Shown: positions 54,091-63,267, counted from the first letter of the stretch. The stretch: DNA of 64,000 bases from Streptomyces hyderabadensis (GCF_020404845.1 NZ_JAIOJZ010000022.1:62001-126000); one strand, 5' to 3'. The notes: generated from the sequence alone by a model not told the origin. Numbers and translations: made by a program.

Positions 54091-55344
54091 ATGTCCTACA
54101 GCGAACCAGCACGACCAGCGGCCCAGGCGCGGCATCACCCGGCCGGGACCACGGGCGTCAGTCCGACCGTCCGGCCGATCAGCACTGCCGAGCACCTGGC
54201 GTTCGTGCGGGCACAGCGCTCGGCCAGCTTCCTTCAGACGCCGGCCTGGGGGCGCGTCAAGACCGAGTGGCGCAGCGAGTCCCTGGGTTGGTACGACGGG
54301 CCGCGCCTGGTCGGCGCCGGGCTGGTCCTGCACCGGCCGGTGCCGCGGCTGCAGCGCTTCACGCTGGCCTATCTCCCCGAGGGCCCGGTCATCGACTGGA
54401 CCGGCGACATCGACGCGTGGCTCGACCCGCTGGCCGCGTACCTCAAGGCCCGGGGTGCGTTCGCCATCCGGCTCGGTCCGCCGGTGTGCACGGACGTCTG
54501 GAGTGCCGACCAGATCAAGCAAGGCATCGCCGATCCGGGCGCGCGGCGACTGACCGATCTGCCCGCCCAGTGGACCGACCCGGTCGGTCTCCGGGTGACC
54601 GGTCGGCTCAGGGACGCGGGCTGGCTGCCGCAGAGCCCGGAGGACGGCTTCGGGGTCGGGCATCCGCAGTTCAAGTACGAGGTCCCGCTGGCCGGCAGAA
54701 GCGAGGACGACGTGCTCAGGGGCATGAACCAGCTCTGGCGGCGCAACATCAGAAAGGCCGCCAAGGAGGGCGTCGAGGTCACGAGCAGGCAAGTCACGAG
54801 CGGTCAGGTCCCGAGCGACCAGGGTGCGGGCGGACCCGGCGCGAACGGGCGGGGGCTGAGCGGGGAGGACCTGAAGGCCTTTCACGATCTCTACGTCCAC
54901 ACCGCCGAGCGCGACCGCTTCACGCCCCGGCCGCTGCGCTACTTCGAGACCATGTTCGCGGTGCTCGGCGCCGAGGATCCGGAGCGGATCAGGCTCTACC
55001 TGGCCCGCCACCGGGGCGACCTGGTCGCCGCCACCGTCATGGTCCGCGTCGGCACCCACGCGGTGTACGCCTACGGCGCCTCGTCCACCGAAAAGCGCGA
55101 GGTGCGGGGCTCCAACGCCTGCCAGTGGGCGATGATCCGCGACGCGCTCGCCGCCGACTGCGACGTCTACGACCTGCGCGGCATCACGCCGACCCTCGAC
55201 GCCGACGACCCGCACGTCGGGCTGATCCAGTTCAAGGTCGGCACCGGGGGCCGGGCGGTGCGGTACGCGGGCGAGTGGGACCTGCCGCTGCGGCCGCTGG
55301 TCTACCGGACCTTCGACCTCTATATGAAACGACGCGGGCGATGA
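54091..55344 (+). CDS. vanK: VanK, FemX-family peptidoglycan branching enzyme
   Basis: 417 residues from ATG 54091 (MSYSEPARPAAQ). Adds the Gly branch to precursors ending in D-Lac, which FemX does not accept; it is essential for inducible resistance in S. coelicolor. FemAB fold marks: SFLQTPAWGRVK, YEVPLAGRSEDDVL, LWRRNIRKAAKEGVEV, and DLRGITPTLDADDPHVGLIQ. Between the fold's coiled-coil arms is TSRQVTSGQVPSDQGAGGPG and more Gly/Asn-rich residues (about 230-257), a low-complexity insert unlike the rest. Ribosome site not obvious; start fixed by the conserved promoter spacing. Confidence 0.94.
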   Translation: MSYSEPARPAAQARHHPAGTTGVSPTVRPISTAEHLAFVRAQRSASFLQTPAWGRVKTEWRSESLGWYDGPRLVGAGLVLHRPVPRLQRFTLAYLPEGPVIDWTGDIDAWLDPLAAYLKARGAFAIRLGPPVCTDVWSADQIKQGIADPGARRLTDLPAQWTDPVGLRVTGRLRDAGWLPQSPEDGFGVGHPQFKYEVPLAGRSEDDVLRGMNQLWRRNIRKAAKEGVEVTSRQVTSGQVPSDQGAGGPGANGRGLSGEDLKAFHDLYVHTAERDRFTPRPLRYFETMFAVLGAEDPERIRLYLARHRGDLVAATVMVRVGTHAVYAYGASSTEKREVRGSNACQWAMIRDALAADCDVYDLRGITPTLDADDPHVGLIQFKVGTGGRAVRYAGEWDLPLRPLVYRTFDLYMKRRGR

Positions 55345-55398
55345 GGGACGAGGGCCGTCCCGCGGCAGCACCCGCCCACGCATTACCCGTTGGTAATT

Positions 55399-55460
55399 TA
55401 TCGTCAGGATATCGAAAAACGCATACGCACCGGCAACGCCAGGTCGCCTTGACTGGGGAC
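55399..55460 (+). promoter_or_regulatory. van promoter element, vanH copy
   Basis: 62 bp from TATCGTCAGG to the vanH ATG. The most divergent copy, but it has the only plausible ribosome site (TGGGGAC) of the three. Drives vanHAX. Confidence 0.85.
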
Positions 55461-56483
55461 ATGACCTTTTCACCGGTATCCCAGGCCGCCCCGGCCCCGT
55501 CGACCTCCCCGGCCATTTCGGAAACGGGAATCACGGTGTACGGCTGCGGGCGGGACGAGGCCGTCCTGTTCCGTCGGACCGCATCCCGTCTCGGGGTCAG
55601 GACGACCCTTGTCGAGGCCGCGGTGTCCGAAGCAAATGCCGCGCTGGCCGCCGGGAACCGGTGCGTCAGCGTGGGGCACAAGACGCCTGTCACACCGGCC
55701 GCTCTCCTCGCTCTCCGGCGGGCCGGCGTGACGTACGTATCCACCCGCAGCATCGGTCGCAATCACATCGACGTGGAATACGCGGAACGCATCGGGATGT
55801 CCGTCGAGAACGTCGTCTACTCCCCCGACAGCGTGGCCGACTACACCCTGATGCTCATGCTGATGGCAGTCCGCAACGCGAAGGCCACCATCCGCCGGGC
55901 GGACCTGCACGACTACCGGTTGCACGAGGTGCGCGGCAAGGAACTGCGCGATCTGACCGTCGGAGTGGTCGGCACGGGGCGCATCGGCGCGGCGGTCGTC
56001 GAGCGGCTGCGGGGTTTCGGCTCCCGGGTGCTGGCGCACGGCAGCCGGCCCGCGACCACGGCCGATTACGTCCCCCTCGACGAATTGCTGCGCGCGAGCG
56101 ACATCGTGACGCTGCACGTTCCGCTGAGTCCGGATACGCACCATCTGCTCGGTGAGCGACGTATTCGACGGATGAAAAGGGGCGCGTTCGTCATCAATAC
56201 CGGGCGCGGCCCGCTCATCGACACCGGGGCCCTGGTCTCGGCACTGGAGAGCGGCAGGCTGAGCGGTGCGGCTCTGGACGTCGTCGAAGGCGAGGAAGGG
56301 ATCTTCTACGCCGACTGCCGGGACAGACCCATCGACCACACATTGCTGCCGCGGCTGCAGAGCATGCCGAACGTGCTCATCAGCCCGCACACCGCCTATT
56401 ACACCGACCATGCCCTGCGGGACACGGTCGAGAACTCCCTCATCAACTGCCTGAATTTCGAAAGCAGGAAGCAGCATGGCTAA
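55461..56483 (+). CDS. vanH: VanH, D-lactate dehydrogenase
   Basis: 340 residues from ATG 55461. Reduces pyruvate to D-lactate for VanA. NAD site GVVGTGRIGAAVVERL; active-site Arg in NTGRGPLIDTGAL region and RSIGRNHIDV; His in ISPHTAYYTDHA; Glu in VVEGEEGIFYADCRDRPIDH. First gene of vanHAX, overlapping vanA by 8 bp. Confidence 0.97.
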   Translation: MTFSPVSQAAPAPSTSPAISETGITVYGCGRDEAVLFRRTASRLGVRTTLVEAAVSEANAALAAGNRCVSVGHKTPVTPAALLALRRAGVTYVSTRSIGRNHIDVEYAERIGMSVENVVYSPDSVADYTLMLMLMAVRNAKATIRRADLHDYRLHEVRGKELRDLTVGVVGTGRIGAAVVERLRGFGSRVLAHGSRPATTADYVPLDELLRASDIVTLHVPLSPDTHHLLGERRIRRMKRGAFVINTGRGPLIDTGALVSALESGRLSGAALDVVEGEEGIFYADCRDRPIDHTLLPRLQSMPNVLISPHTAYYTDHALRDTVENSLINCLNFESRKQHG

Positions 56484-57552
56484 GCCGCACGAGTCGGCCC
56501 CTTCGGCCACGTCGGCCAGGTTGAGGATCGGCGTCCTGTTCGGGGGCTCTTCCGAGGAGCACGCCGTCTCCGTCAAATCGGCCCAGGAGGTCGCCCGCAG
56601 CCTCGACACCGAGAAGTACGAGCCCTTCTTCGTGGGCATCACGCGGGACGGCGCGTGGCAGCTCTGCGACGGTCCGGGACCGGACTGGGAGGACGGCGAC
56701 TGCCGTCCGGCCGTGCTGTCGCCGGACCGGAGCGTCCACGGGCTGCTCGTGCTGGAGCAGGGGCGGTACCGGACGGTGCGCCTGGACGTCGTCCTGCCCG
56801 TCCTGCACGGCACCCTCGGCGAGGACGGTGCGACGCAGGGACTGCTGGAGCTCTCCGGCATTCCGTACGTGGGCTGCGACGTCCAGAGTTCCGCCCTGTG
56901 CATGGACAAGTCCCTCGCGTACGTCGTGGCCGGGAGCGCGGGGATCGCCACGCCCGGATTCTGGACGCTGACGGGGGCCGAGCGCATCGACGCCGACCGG
57001 CTGACGTACCCCGTGTTCGTGAAGCCGGCCCGTTCGGGGTCGTCCTTCGGCGTCACCAAGGTGTCCCGGCCGGAGGATCTGACGGCGGCGGTGGAGACCG
57101 CCCGGCGGTACGACGCGAAGGTGCTGATCGAAGAGGCCGTCGTCGGCAGCGAGATCGGCTGCGCCATCCTGGGCGACGACACGGAACTGGTCGCGGGCGA
57201 GGTGGACCGCATCGCGCTCTCCCACGGGTTCTTCCGGATCCACCAGGAGGCGGCGCCCGAGAGCGGCTCGGAGAACTCGACGGCGATCGTGCCCGCCGAC
57301 ATCCCGGCCGAGGCGCGTTCGCTGGTCCGGGAGACCGCGAAGTCCGTGTACCGGGCGCTGGGATGCAGGGGGCTGGCGCGGGTGGACCTGTTCCTCACGG
57401 AGGACGGTGCGGTCGTCCTCAACGAGGTCAACACCCTGCCCGGCATGACCTCGTACAGCCGTTACCCGCGGATGATGGCGGCCGCCGGTCTGCCGCTCTC
57501 CGAGGTGATCGACCGGACGGTGTCGCTGGCGCTGACGGGGAAGCTCCGATGA
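56476..57552 (+). CDS. vanA: VanA-type D-alanine--D-lactate ligase
   Basis: 358 residues. ATP-grasp ligase making D-Ala-D-Lac. FGGSSEEHAVSVKSAQ (first D-Ala site), KPARSGSSFGVTKV (Gly-rich loop), and the omega-loop FRIHQEAAPE with His256 where D-Ala-D-Ala ligases have the KYYDY Tyr; this His is the mark of lactate use. C-terminal VVLNEVNTLPGMTSYSRYPR holds the Mg ligands. Stop overlaps the vanX start (ATGA). Confidence 0.97.
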   Translation: MAKPHESAPSATSARLRIGVLFGGSSEEHAVSVKSAQEVARSLDTEKYEPFFVGITRDGAWQLCDGPGPDWEDGDCRPAVLSPDRSVHGLLVLEQGRYRTVRLDVVLPVLHGTLGEDGATQGLLELSGIPYVGCDVQSSALCMDKSLAYVVAGSAGIATPGFWTLTGAERIDADRLTYPVFVKPARSGSSFGVTKVSRPEDLTAAVETARRYDAKVLIEEAVVGSEIGCAILGDDTELVAGEVDRIALSHGFFRIHQEAAPESGSENSTAIVPADIPAEARSLVRETAKSVYRALGCRGLARVDLFLTEDGAVVLNEVNTLPGMTSYSRYPRMMAAAGLPLSEVIDRTVSLALTGKLR

Positions 57553-58232
57553 CCGGGGACTTCGCCTTCGTGGACGAGCTGGTGCCGCGGATTCGGTGGG
57601 ACGCCAAGTACGCCACCTGGGACAACTTCACCGGAAAGCCGGTGGACGGGTACCTGACGAACCGGATCGTCGGCACGAGAGCCCTGTGTGCGGCCCTGGC
57701 CCAGGCGGAAGAGAGGGCCGAGTCCCTCGGTTTCGGACTGCTCCTGTGGGACGGCTACCGCCCGCAGCGGGCCGTGGACTGCTTTCTCCGCTGGGCCCGG
57801 CAGCCGGAGGACGGGCGGACCAAGGCGCGGCACTATCCGAACATCGCCAGGACCGAGATGTTCGACCGGGGCTACGTGGCCGCCAGGTCGGGCCACAGCC
57901 GCGGCAGCACCGTCGACCTGACGCTGTACCACCTGACGACCGGTGAACTGGCCGCCATGGGCGGTGGCCACGACCTCATGGACGCCATCTCGCACCATGA
58001 CGCACCAGGCATCACGGGGGCCGAGGCGGCGAACCGCAGGCAGCTGCGCTCGATCATGGACGCCTGCGGTTTCGACTCCTACGAGTGCGAGTGGTGGCAC
58101 TACACGCTGAGGGAGGAACCTCACCCGGACACCTACTTCGACTTCCCCGTCGCACGGCCGAGCGGGCGGGCCGAGCCGCCCGCCCGCCCGGTGCCGGAGC
58201 CTACGGGCGCCGCCGCCCCGTGCGGTGGGTGA
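57549..58232 (+). CDS. vanX: VanX, D-alanyl-D-alanine dipeptidase, with C-terminal extension
   Basis: 227 residues. Removes D-Ala-D-Ala so that only D-Ala-D-Lac precursors remain. The zinc ligands are His116, Asp123 (SGHSRGSTVD) and His184, the catalytic base Glu181 (EWWH) and Arg71 (DGYRPQ), numbered exactly as in enterococcal VanX. The fold ends near residue 202 as in other VanX; 25 more residues rich in Pro, Ala and Arg follow and overlap the 3' end of the convergent CPBP gene by 32 bp. Confidence 0.96.
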   Translation: MTGDFAFVDELVPRIRWDAKYATWDNFTGKPVDGYLTNRIVGTRALCAALAQAEERAESLGFGLLLWDGYRPQRAVDCFLRWARQPEDGRTKARHYPNIARTEMFDRGYVAARSGHSRGSTVDLTLYHLTTGELAAMGGGHDLMDAISHHDAPGITGAEAANRRQLRSIMDACGFDSYECEWWHYTLREEPHPDTYFDFPVARPSGRAEPPARPVPEPTGAAAPCGG

Positions 58233-59076
58233 GCAGGAGGGCCGTCACGGTGAGGGACTGGATGCCGAGGATCATGGCCTGGACCTTCGGCTCCTCCACG
58301 GCGAGCAGGATCATCGTCGTGTTGACCGCGAAGTGCACCGCGATCGAGGCGACGACACCGGCGCGCTCATAGGCGGCGGTGACCAGCATGGCCATCGGGA
58401 TGTTGCTGACGACGAACAGGACGCCGCTCGGGGTGGCGAGACCCAGGTCGTGCTGGACGGTGCCGTCGATGAAGAACAGCGGGAGGTGCCACACCGCCCA
58501 GGTGACGCCCAGGACCAGGCAGACCTGGAGGGTGCCCAGCTTCTCGCGCAGCCTCGGGTAGGCGGTGCCCCGCCAGCCCGGCTCCTCGGACAGCGGGCCG
58601 CTGACCAGCATGCCGACGAGGAACGCCGCGGGCCCGCCGACGTCCTTGACCGCGTCCTTCGCCACGTCCAGGCTCAGCTCGGGGCCGCCCGCACGGCTCG
58701 CCAGCAGGGCGCCGGCCAGCACGGTCGCCGAGCCGAGCACCAGCAGGAGCAGGGCCTTGAGCAGGAGTGCCGGGCGGAAGGGGACCACGTGCTCGGGGAC
58801 CGGTTCGCCGCGCCGGCGGCGGCGGATACGGAGTACGAGGGCGCCCACCAGCGGGCCGAAGGCGCCGAGCAGGTACGGGGCGTTGGCGGCCTCGTTCGTC
58901 TCCGTGCCGCCCAGCGCGATCGCCGCGCCCCAGCAGAGCCAGCTCACGGCGAAGGCGATGACCATGAAGAGGGTCAGATCGGCGCGGTAGTCGCGGACGG
59001 GGGCCGGGGCGGCGGTCGTAGCAGGGGCGGGGGCAGTGACAGGAGTGCCGTGCGACGTGCTCTGTGAAGTGGGCAT
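58201..59076 (-). CDS. CPBP-family intramembrane metalloprotease
   Basis: 291 residues from ATG 59076. Eight or so hydrophobic segments. SGPLSEEPGWRGTAYPRLRE is motif 1 (EExxxR), TWAVWHLPLFFID motif 2 with His, and VHFAVNTTMILLAV motif 3 (His..Asn). These match the Abi/CAAX-protease family. Substrates unknown; it is not part of the known van regulon. Confidence 0.9.
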   Translation of the reverse strand: MPTSQSTSHGTPVTAPAPATTAAPAPVRDYRADLTLFMVIAFAVSWLCWGAAIALGGTETNEAANAPYLLGAFGPLVGALVLRIRRRRRGEPVPEHVVPFRPALLLKALLLLVLGSATVLAGALLASRAGGPELSLDVAKDAVKDVGGPAAFLVGMLVSGPLSEEPGWRGTAYPRLREKLGTLQVCLVLGVTWAVWHLPLFFIDGTVQHDLGLATPSGVLFVVSNIPMAMLVTAAYERAGVVASIAVHFAVNTTMILLAVEEPKVQAMILGIQSLTVTALLLTHRTGRRRP

Positions 59077-59138
59077 GCCAAACCTTCGTTTGTCCGTGGC
59101 CGTGGGATGTCGTGCGTGCGTGAGGTTGCGCGGAAAGG

Positions 59139-60098
59139 TCAGGGGCGGGTCGCGGGACGCTCGCCCGCCGGGGCGCCCGAGGGGTCGTGCAGGCGGGCCT
59201 TGAGCCAGCCGGTGACGAGGGTGAGCACCTCGGGGTCGACCGGCTCGCGGAGCAGCCGACGGTAGGAACGGAGCGTGGGCCGGCCCGGGTCGCGGCGCAG
59301 TACGTGGGTCAGGTCGGGGACGCGGTGGATCTCGGTGTCGCCGCCGGGCACCAGGCGCCGGATCTCGTCGAGGTCGGCGGGCGGGACCTGGATGTCCTTG
59401 TCGCCGGTGACGGCGAGGACGGGGACCGCGGCCGGGACGGCGGCGAGGTCGTCGCGGGTGTCGTGGACGAGCATCTCGCGCATCCAGCGTGCGTTGACCG
59501 GGAGGAGACCGGCGATGCGCGCCACGTCGGTGCGGGTGCGCTTGACGCGGGCCAGGACGCTCTCGCCCAGGGCGCCCAGCGGGCGGCGCAGCAGCCGGAC
59601 CGGGGCGGGCAGCCCGCCGAAGACCGACGCCGCCTGCCAGCGGAAGGCCGACTCGCCCTCGCGGGCGAACCCGGCCAGCAGGACCGCCGCCGCCACCTCG
59701 TGCCGGGCGGCGAGGGTCATCGCGTGCAGGGCGCCTTCGCTGTGGCCGACGACGCCGACGCTGTCGGGGCATATGTCCGGGTGGGCGGCCAGGGCCCGCA
59801 GGGCCGCGCTCGCGTCGCGGCGGTTGTCGGTGAAGCCGGTCTTGGCCCAGACGCCGGGCGTGGCTCCCGCGCCGCGCCGGTCGTAGCGCAGTGCGGCGAT
59901 GCCCGCCGCGGCCAGGGCGTCGGCCAGCGGGCGCCCGAGGTTCAGCGGCAGTCTGCTCGTGTTGCCCTCGCGGTCCAGGGGGCCCGAACCGTGCAGCAGG
60001 AGGACGGCGGGGTGCGGTCCGGGGCCGGCGGGAAGGCTCAGGGTGCCGGCCAGCGGGGTCCCGTCGTCCGCGGGGACCGTCAGGTCGGTTTCGGGCAA
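59139..60098 (-). CDS. Alpha/beta hydrolase with Ser nucleophile
   Basis: 319 residues from TTG 60098 with GGCGGAG six bases upstream; another TTG at 60125 would add 9 residues, and no ATG or GTG fits. LLLHGSGPLDREGNTSR, YDRRGAGATPG, VVGHSEGALHAMTLAA (Ser), TGDKDIQVPPADLDE (Asp) and PDLTHVLRRDPG (His) form the triad. BAAT/DUF3887-like peptidase or esterase. Divergent from the ArsR-like gene, its probable regulator. Confidence 0.85.
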   Translation of the reverse strand: MPETDLTVPADDGTPLAGTLSLPAGPGPHPAVLLLHGSGPLDREGNTSRLPLNLGRPLADALAAAGIAALRYDRRGAGATPGVWAKTGFTDNRRDASAALRALAAHPDICPDSVGVVGHSEGALHAMTLAARHEVAAAVLLAGFAREGESAFRWQAASVFGGLPAPVRLLRRPLGALGESVLARVKRTRTDVARIAGLLPVNARWMREMLVHDTRDDLAAVPAAVPVLAVTGDKDIQVPPADLDEIRRLVPGGDTEIHRVPDLTHVLRRDPGRPTLRSYRRLLREPVDPEVLTLVTGWLKARLHDPSGAPAGERPATRP

Positions 60099-60129
60099 GG
60101 CTCCGCCTCTCTCGATTGCTCTCAACTAC

Positions 60130-60155
60130 GAGAACGTTATCAGATGTGAGAACAT
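60130..60155. promoter_or_regulatory. Direct repeat in the hydrolase/ArsR divergent promoter
   Basis: GAGAACGT at 60130 and GAGAACAT at 60148, 18 bp apart, in a 63-bp A+T-richer gap just before the ArsR ATG at 60162. Possible binding site of that regulator. Confidence 0.35.
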
Positions 60156-60161
60156 GAAGTC

Positions 60162-60704
60162 ATGGCTACCTCGAATCTCCTCCTCCACCCCGTCCGCATG
60201 CGCATCCTGCAGACCCTGGTCGGCGCGGGCGAACTGACCACCGCCCAGCTGCGCGAACGGCTCCCCGACGTCTCGCCCGCCTCCATGTACCGGCACATGG
60301 CCACGCTCACCGAGGCCGGTGTCCTGGAGGTCAGCCACGAGAAGCGCGTCCGCGGCACCGTCGAGCGCAGCTACCGGGTCCGCCAGGACGAGGCCCTCGT
60401 CGACGAGGACGCCCGGGCCGTCATGACCAAGGACGACCACCGGCAGGCCTTCACCGTCTTCACCGGCGCCCTCATGGCCGACTTCGACCGCTACCTCTCC
60501 CGCGACGACACCGAGCCCGCCCGCGAAGGCGTCCTCTACCGGCAGGGCGCGGTCTGGCTGACCGACGAGGAGTTCACCGCACTCGTCGAGGAGCTGGAGG
60601 CCGTGGTCGCGCGGCGCACCGAGCACAGACCGGACGACGGCCGCGCCCGCCACCTCATCAGTCTCGTCGTCATGCCGGACAAGGAGGGCGGTGGTACGCA
60701 GTGA
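60162..60704 (+). CDS. ArsR-type winged-helix regulator
   Basis: 180 residues. LLLHPVRMRILQTLVGAGEL and LRERLPDVSPASMYRHMATL make a winged HTH, followed by the wing GVLEVSHEKRVRGTVERSYR. The C-terminal part (HRQAFTVFTGALMADFDRYL) is that of YdfF/helix_turn_helix_20-type regulators with no metal ligands. Divergent from the hydrolase gene. Confidence 0.88.
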   Translation: MATSNLLLHPVRMRILQTLVGAGELTTAQLRERLPDVSPASMYRHMATLTEAGVLEVSHEKRVRGTVERSYRVRQDEALVDEDARAVMTKDDHRQAFTVFTGALMADFDRYLSRDDTEPAREGVLYRQGAVWLTDEEFTALVEELEAVVARRTEHRPDDGRARHLISLVVMPDKEGGGTQ

Positions 60705-60716
60705 CCGGGACCGCGC

Positions 60717-62231
60717 TCACACCCCGGCGTGCTCCGTCTCCGGGGTGCCGTGCTCGCCCAGCCAGCGGGCCAGCCTGCCGCGGCGGCCGATGGCGCGCAG
60801 CCGGCGTTCCGCCGCCTCCCGGACCCGGGGCGTGGTGATGAGCAGCAGTTCGTCACCGGCGCGCAGCACGGTGTCGCGGTCGGGTACGAGGCTGGTGCCG
60901 TCGCGGACGACCAGGGTGACGACGGTCGGGTGCGGCAGCCGCAGCTCGAAGACGGTGACGCCGTGCAGGCGCGAGCCCCGCGGGACGGACACCGTGAGCA
61001 GGTCGGCGTCCAGCAGGTCCAGCGGCGCGGTCTCGACCTGGATCTCGCGCAGCGCGTCCGGCCGGGTCACCCGCGTCCACCGGGCGACGGCGGGCAGCGT
61101 CGGCCCCTGGAGCAGGGTGAACAGGACGACGAGGACGAACACGATGTTCAGCGCGTCGCGCGCCCCGGTCACCCCGGCCACCACCGGGAAGGTCGTGAGC
61201 ACGATGGGGACCGCGCCGCGCAGACCGGCCCAGGAGATGAAGACCTGCTCGCGCCAGGGCACCCGGAACGGCAGCAGGCACAGCAGCACCGAGACGGGCC
61301 GGGCGAGCAGCAGCAGGACCAGGCCGACGACCAGGGCCGGGAGGATCGCGGCGGGCAGTTCGGTCGGGTCGACGAGCAGGCCGAGCATGACGAACAGCCC
61401 GATCTGCGCCAGCCAGCCGACGCCCTCGGCGAAGGAACGGGTGGCCGCGCGGTGGGGCAGCTTGGCGTTGCCGAGGACCAGGCCGGAGAGGTAGGCGGCG
61501 ATGATGCCGCTGGCGCCCAGTGCTCCGGCGGCGGCGAAGGCGATGACGCCGAAGCCGACCGTGGCCAGCGGGTACAGGCCGGCCGCGGGCAGGGCGATGT
61601 GCCGCAGCGCCGCGACGCCCAGCCACCCGACGGCCACGCCCAGGACGCCGCCGACCCCGAGCTGGAAGAGCAGGTTGCCCACGACGGGGAGCGGTCCCGG
61701 CAGCTCGGCGGTGGTGGAGAAGAGCAGCACCAGGATGATGGTGGGCGCGTCGTTGAAGCCGGACTCGGCCTCCACCAGCACGCTCACCTTCCGCGGCAGC
61801 GGCAGGGCGCGCAGGACGGCGAAGACGGCGGCGGCGTCGGTGGAGGAGACGATGGCGCCGATCAGCAGGGCCAGCCGCCAGTCGATCCCCAGCAGCCAGT
61901 GCGCGCCCGCGGCGGTCACCACGACGGAGATCGCCACGCCCACCGTGGCGAGCACACCGGCCGGGGCGAGCAGGCGCCGTACGTCGCTCCACCGGGTGGT
62001 CAGGCCGCCCTCGACCAGGATCAGCGCGAGGGCGGCGGCGCCCAGGGCCTGGGCCAGCTGGGCGTCGTCGAACCGCAGCCCGAGACCGTCCTCGCCGGCG
62101 ACGAGGCCGACGCACAGGAACAGCAGCAGGCTGGGCAGGCCGACGCGGTGCGCGGCGCGGGCCGCGGCGATGCTGGCCAGCAGCACCGTGCCGCCGATCA
62201 GCAGCATCACGTACAGCTCGGACAGGGTCAT
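60717..62231 (-). CDS. Potassium/proton antiporter, CPA1 (NhaP2/CvrA) type with RCK_C domain
   Basis: 504 residues. Twelve or so membrane helices: LLLFLCVGLVAGEDGLGL, IGAIVSSTDAAAVFAVLR (ion-site Thr-Asp), VEAESGFNDAPTIILVLLF (Asn-Asp). A cytoplasmic TrkA-C/RCK_C domain (about 410-485: RGSRLHGVTVFELRLPHPTV, AGDELLLITTPRVREAAERR) would sense a ligand. Convergent with the ArsR gene, 12 bp away. Confidence 0.9.
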   Translation of the reverse strand: MTLSELYVMLLIGGTVLLASIAAARAAHRVGLPSLLLFLCVGLVAGEDGLGLRFDDAQLAQALGAAALALILVEGGLTTRWSDVRRLLAPAGVLATVGVAISVVVTAAGAHWLLGIDWRLALLIGAIVSSTDAAAVFAVLRALPLPRKVSVLVEAESGFNDAPTIILVLLFSTTAELPGPLPVVGNLLFQLGVGGVLGVAVGWLGVAALRHIALPAAGLYPLATVGFGVIAFAAAGALGASGIIAAYLSGLVLGNAKLPHRAATRSFAEGVGWLAQIGLFVMLGLLVDPTELPAAILPALVVGLVLLLLARPVSVLLCLLPFRVPWREQVFISWAGLRGAVPIVLTTFPVVAGVTGARDALNIVFVLVVLFTLLQGPTLPAVARWTRVTRPDALREIQVETAPLDLLDADLLTVSVPRGSRLHGVTVFELRLPHPTVVTLVVRDGTSLVPDRDTVLRAGDELLLITTPRVREAAERRLRAIGRRGRLARWLGEHGTPETEHAGV

Positions 62232-62267
62232 CGGGCGGGCTCCGCGCCGCGCCCGCGCCCGCCGGGG

Positions 62268-62558
62268 TCAGGAACCGGACGGCGGGCAGCGGGTGCCGCG
62301 CTCGCGCCGGTGCGGGTCGAAGAGTTCACCGGCGACGCCGGCGAAGACCAGCCCGGCGGCGATGAGCAGCCCGTGGGAGAGGAACAGGCCGGCGGCCAGC
62401 GCGCACAGAGCGGCGGTGAGCAGCAGCCAGGCCCGGTGGTACCGGTACTCGCGCGGGCGGCGGGGACGGCCGTCGGCGAAGGCCCTCGCGAACCGTGGGT
62501 CCTCGCGGTGCAGCCGGGACGCGATCTCGGTGAGCCTGCGGTCTTCGGGCACGGGCAT
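62268..62558 (-). CDS. DUF3040 membrane protein
   Basis: 96 residues from ATG 62558 after GGAGGAGG. EDRRLTEIASRLHREDPRFA followed by two membrane helices (YRYHRAWLLLTAALCALAAG, LFLSHGLLIAAGLVFAGVAG) is the DUF3040 pattern. Function unknown. Probably co-transcribed with the antiporter gene, 36 bp downstream. Confidence 0.87.
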   Translation of the reverse strand: MPVPEDRRLTEIASRLHREDPRFARAFADGRPRRPREYRYHRAWLLLTAALCALAAGLFLSHGLLIAAGLVFAGVAGELFDPHRRERGTRCPPSGS

Positions 62559-62830
62559 GGGGTCCTCCTCCCGGCGCGGGGCCCTGGGCGGGCGACGCGG
62601 TCAGCGGGGCGGGCCATGTGCTCTCCTTGCGGGGTGGGGCATCACGATCACACCGGGACGGAGCGGCCGGGTAAGGGGAGTGGCCTCCACCATCGCCCGC
62701 ACGGGCGTGTCCTGGCCATCCGGGGCGGCACCCAAATGGGGCGGCGTGCGACCTGTAGGGGGCCGGGATCCGGGAGAGGATCGGGGTGTCCTGCGCGCTC
62801 GCGGGGGGCCGACCGGGAAGGACCCAGCTC

Positions 62831-63115
62831 ATGATCATCTTCGGCACCAAGGGATACCTCTACCAGCTCGCGATACTGACGCTGGTGTGCGGCCGGTGCG
62901 GCAACCCCGCCGCGCACACGCTCCGCAAGCGCGTCACGAAGTTCACGCTGTTCTTCGTGCCGCTGTTCCCCTTCTCGACCAAGTACGCGACCCAGTGCAC
63001 GTTCTGCGGCGCCGAGCAGCAGGTGACCCGGGAACAGGCGGAGCAGCTGCAGGCGCAGGAGTCCGGCGGTCAGGCGTACGGGCCGTCGGGGCAGCAGCCG
63101 TACCAGCGGCCGTAG
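62831..63115 (+). CDS. Zinc-ribbon domain protein
   Basis: 94 residues from ATG 62831 after GGAAGGA. CGRCGNPAAH and CTFCGAEQQV are paired CxxC knuckles around a hydrophobic segment FTLFFVPLFPFSTKY, as in the zinc_ribbon_15 family. Gln/Gly-rich C-terminus. Function unknown. Confidence 0.88.
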   Translation: MIIFGTKGYLYQLAILTLVCGRCGNPAAHTLRKRVTKFTLFFVPLFPFSTKYATQCTFCGAEQQVTREQAEQLQAQESGGQAYGPSGQQPYQRP

Positions 63116-63267
63116 GCGGCGGGGCGGCACCGCCGGGGGGAGGCCGGACCGGCGGCGGAGGGTAGCCTGCGCGCCCTCCCCCGCGCGTTGCCGGTTTCCG
63201 GCAGTGTTGACTACCCTCACGTTGCCGGACACCGCGCACCGGGCGTGAACGGCAGGGGAGGCGCGGG

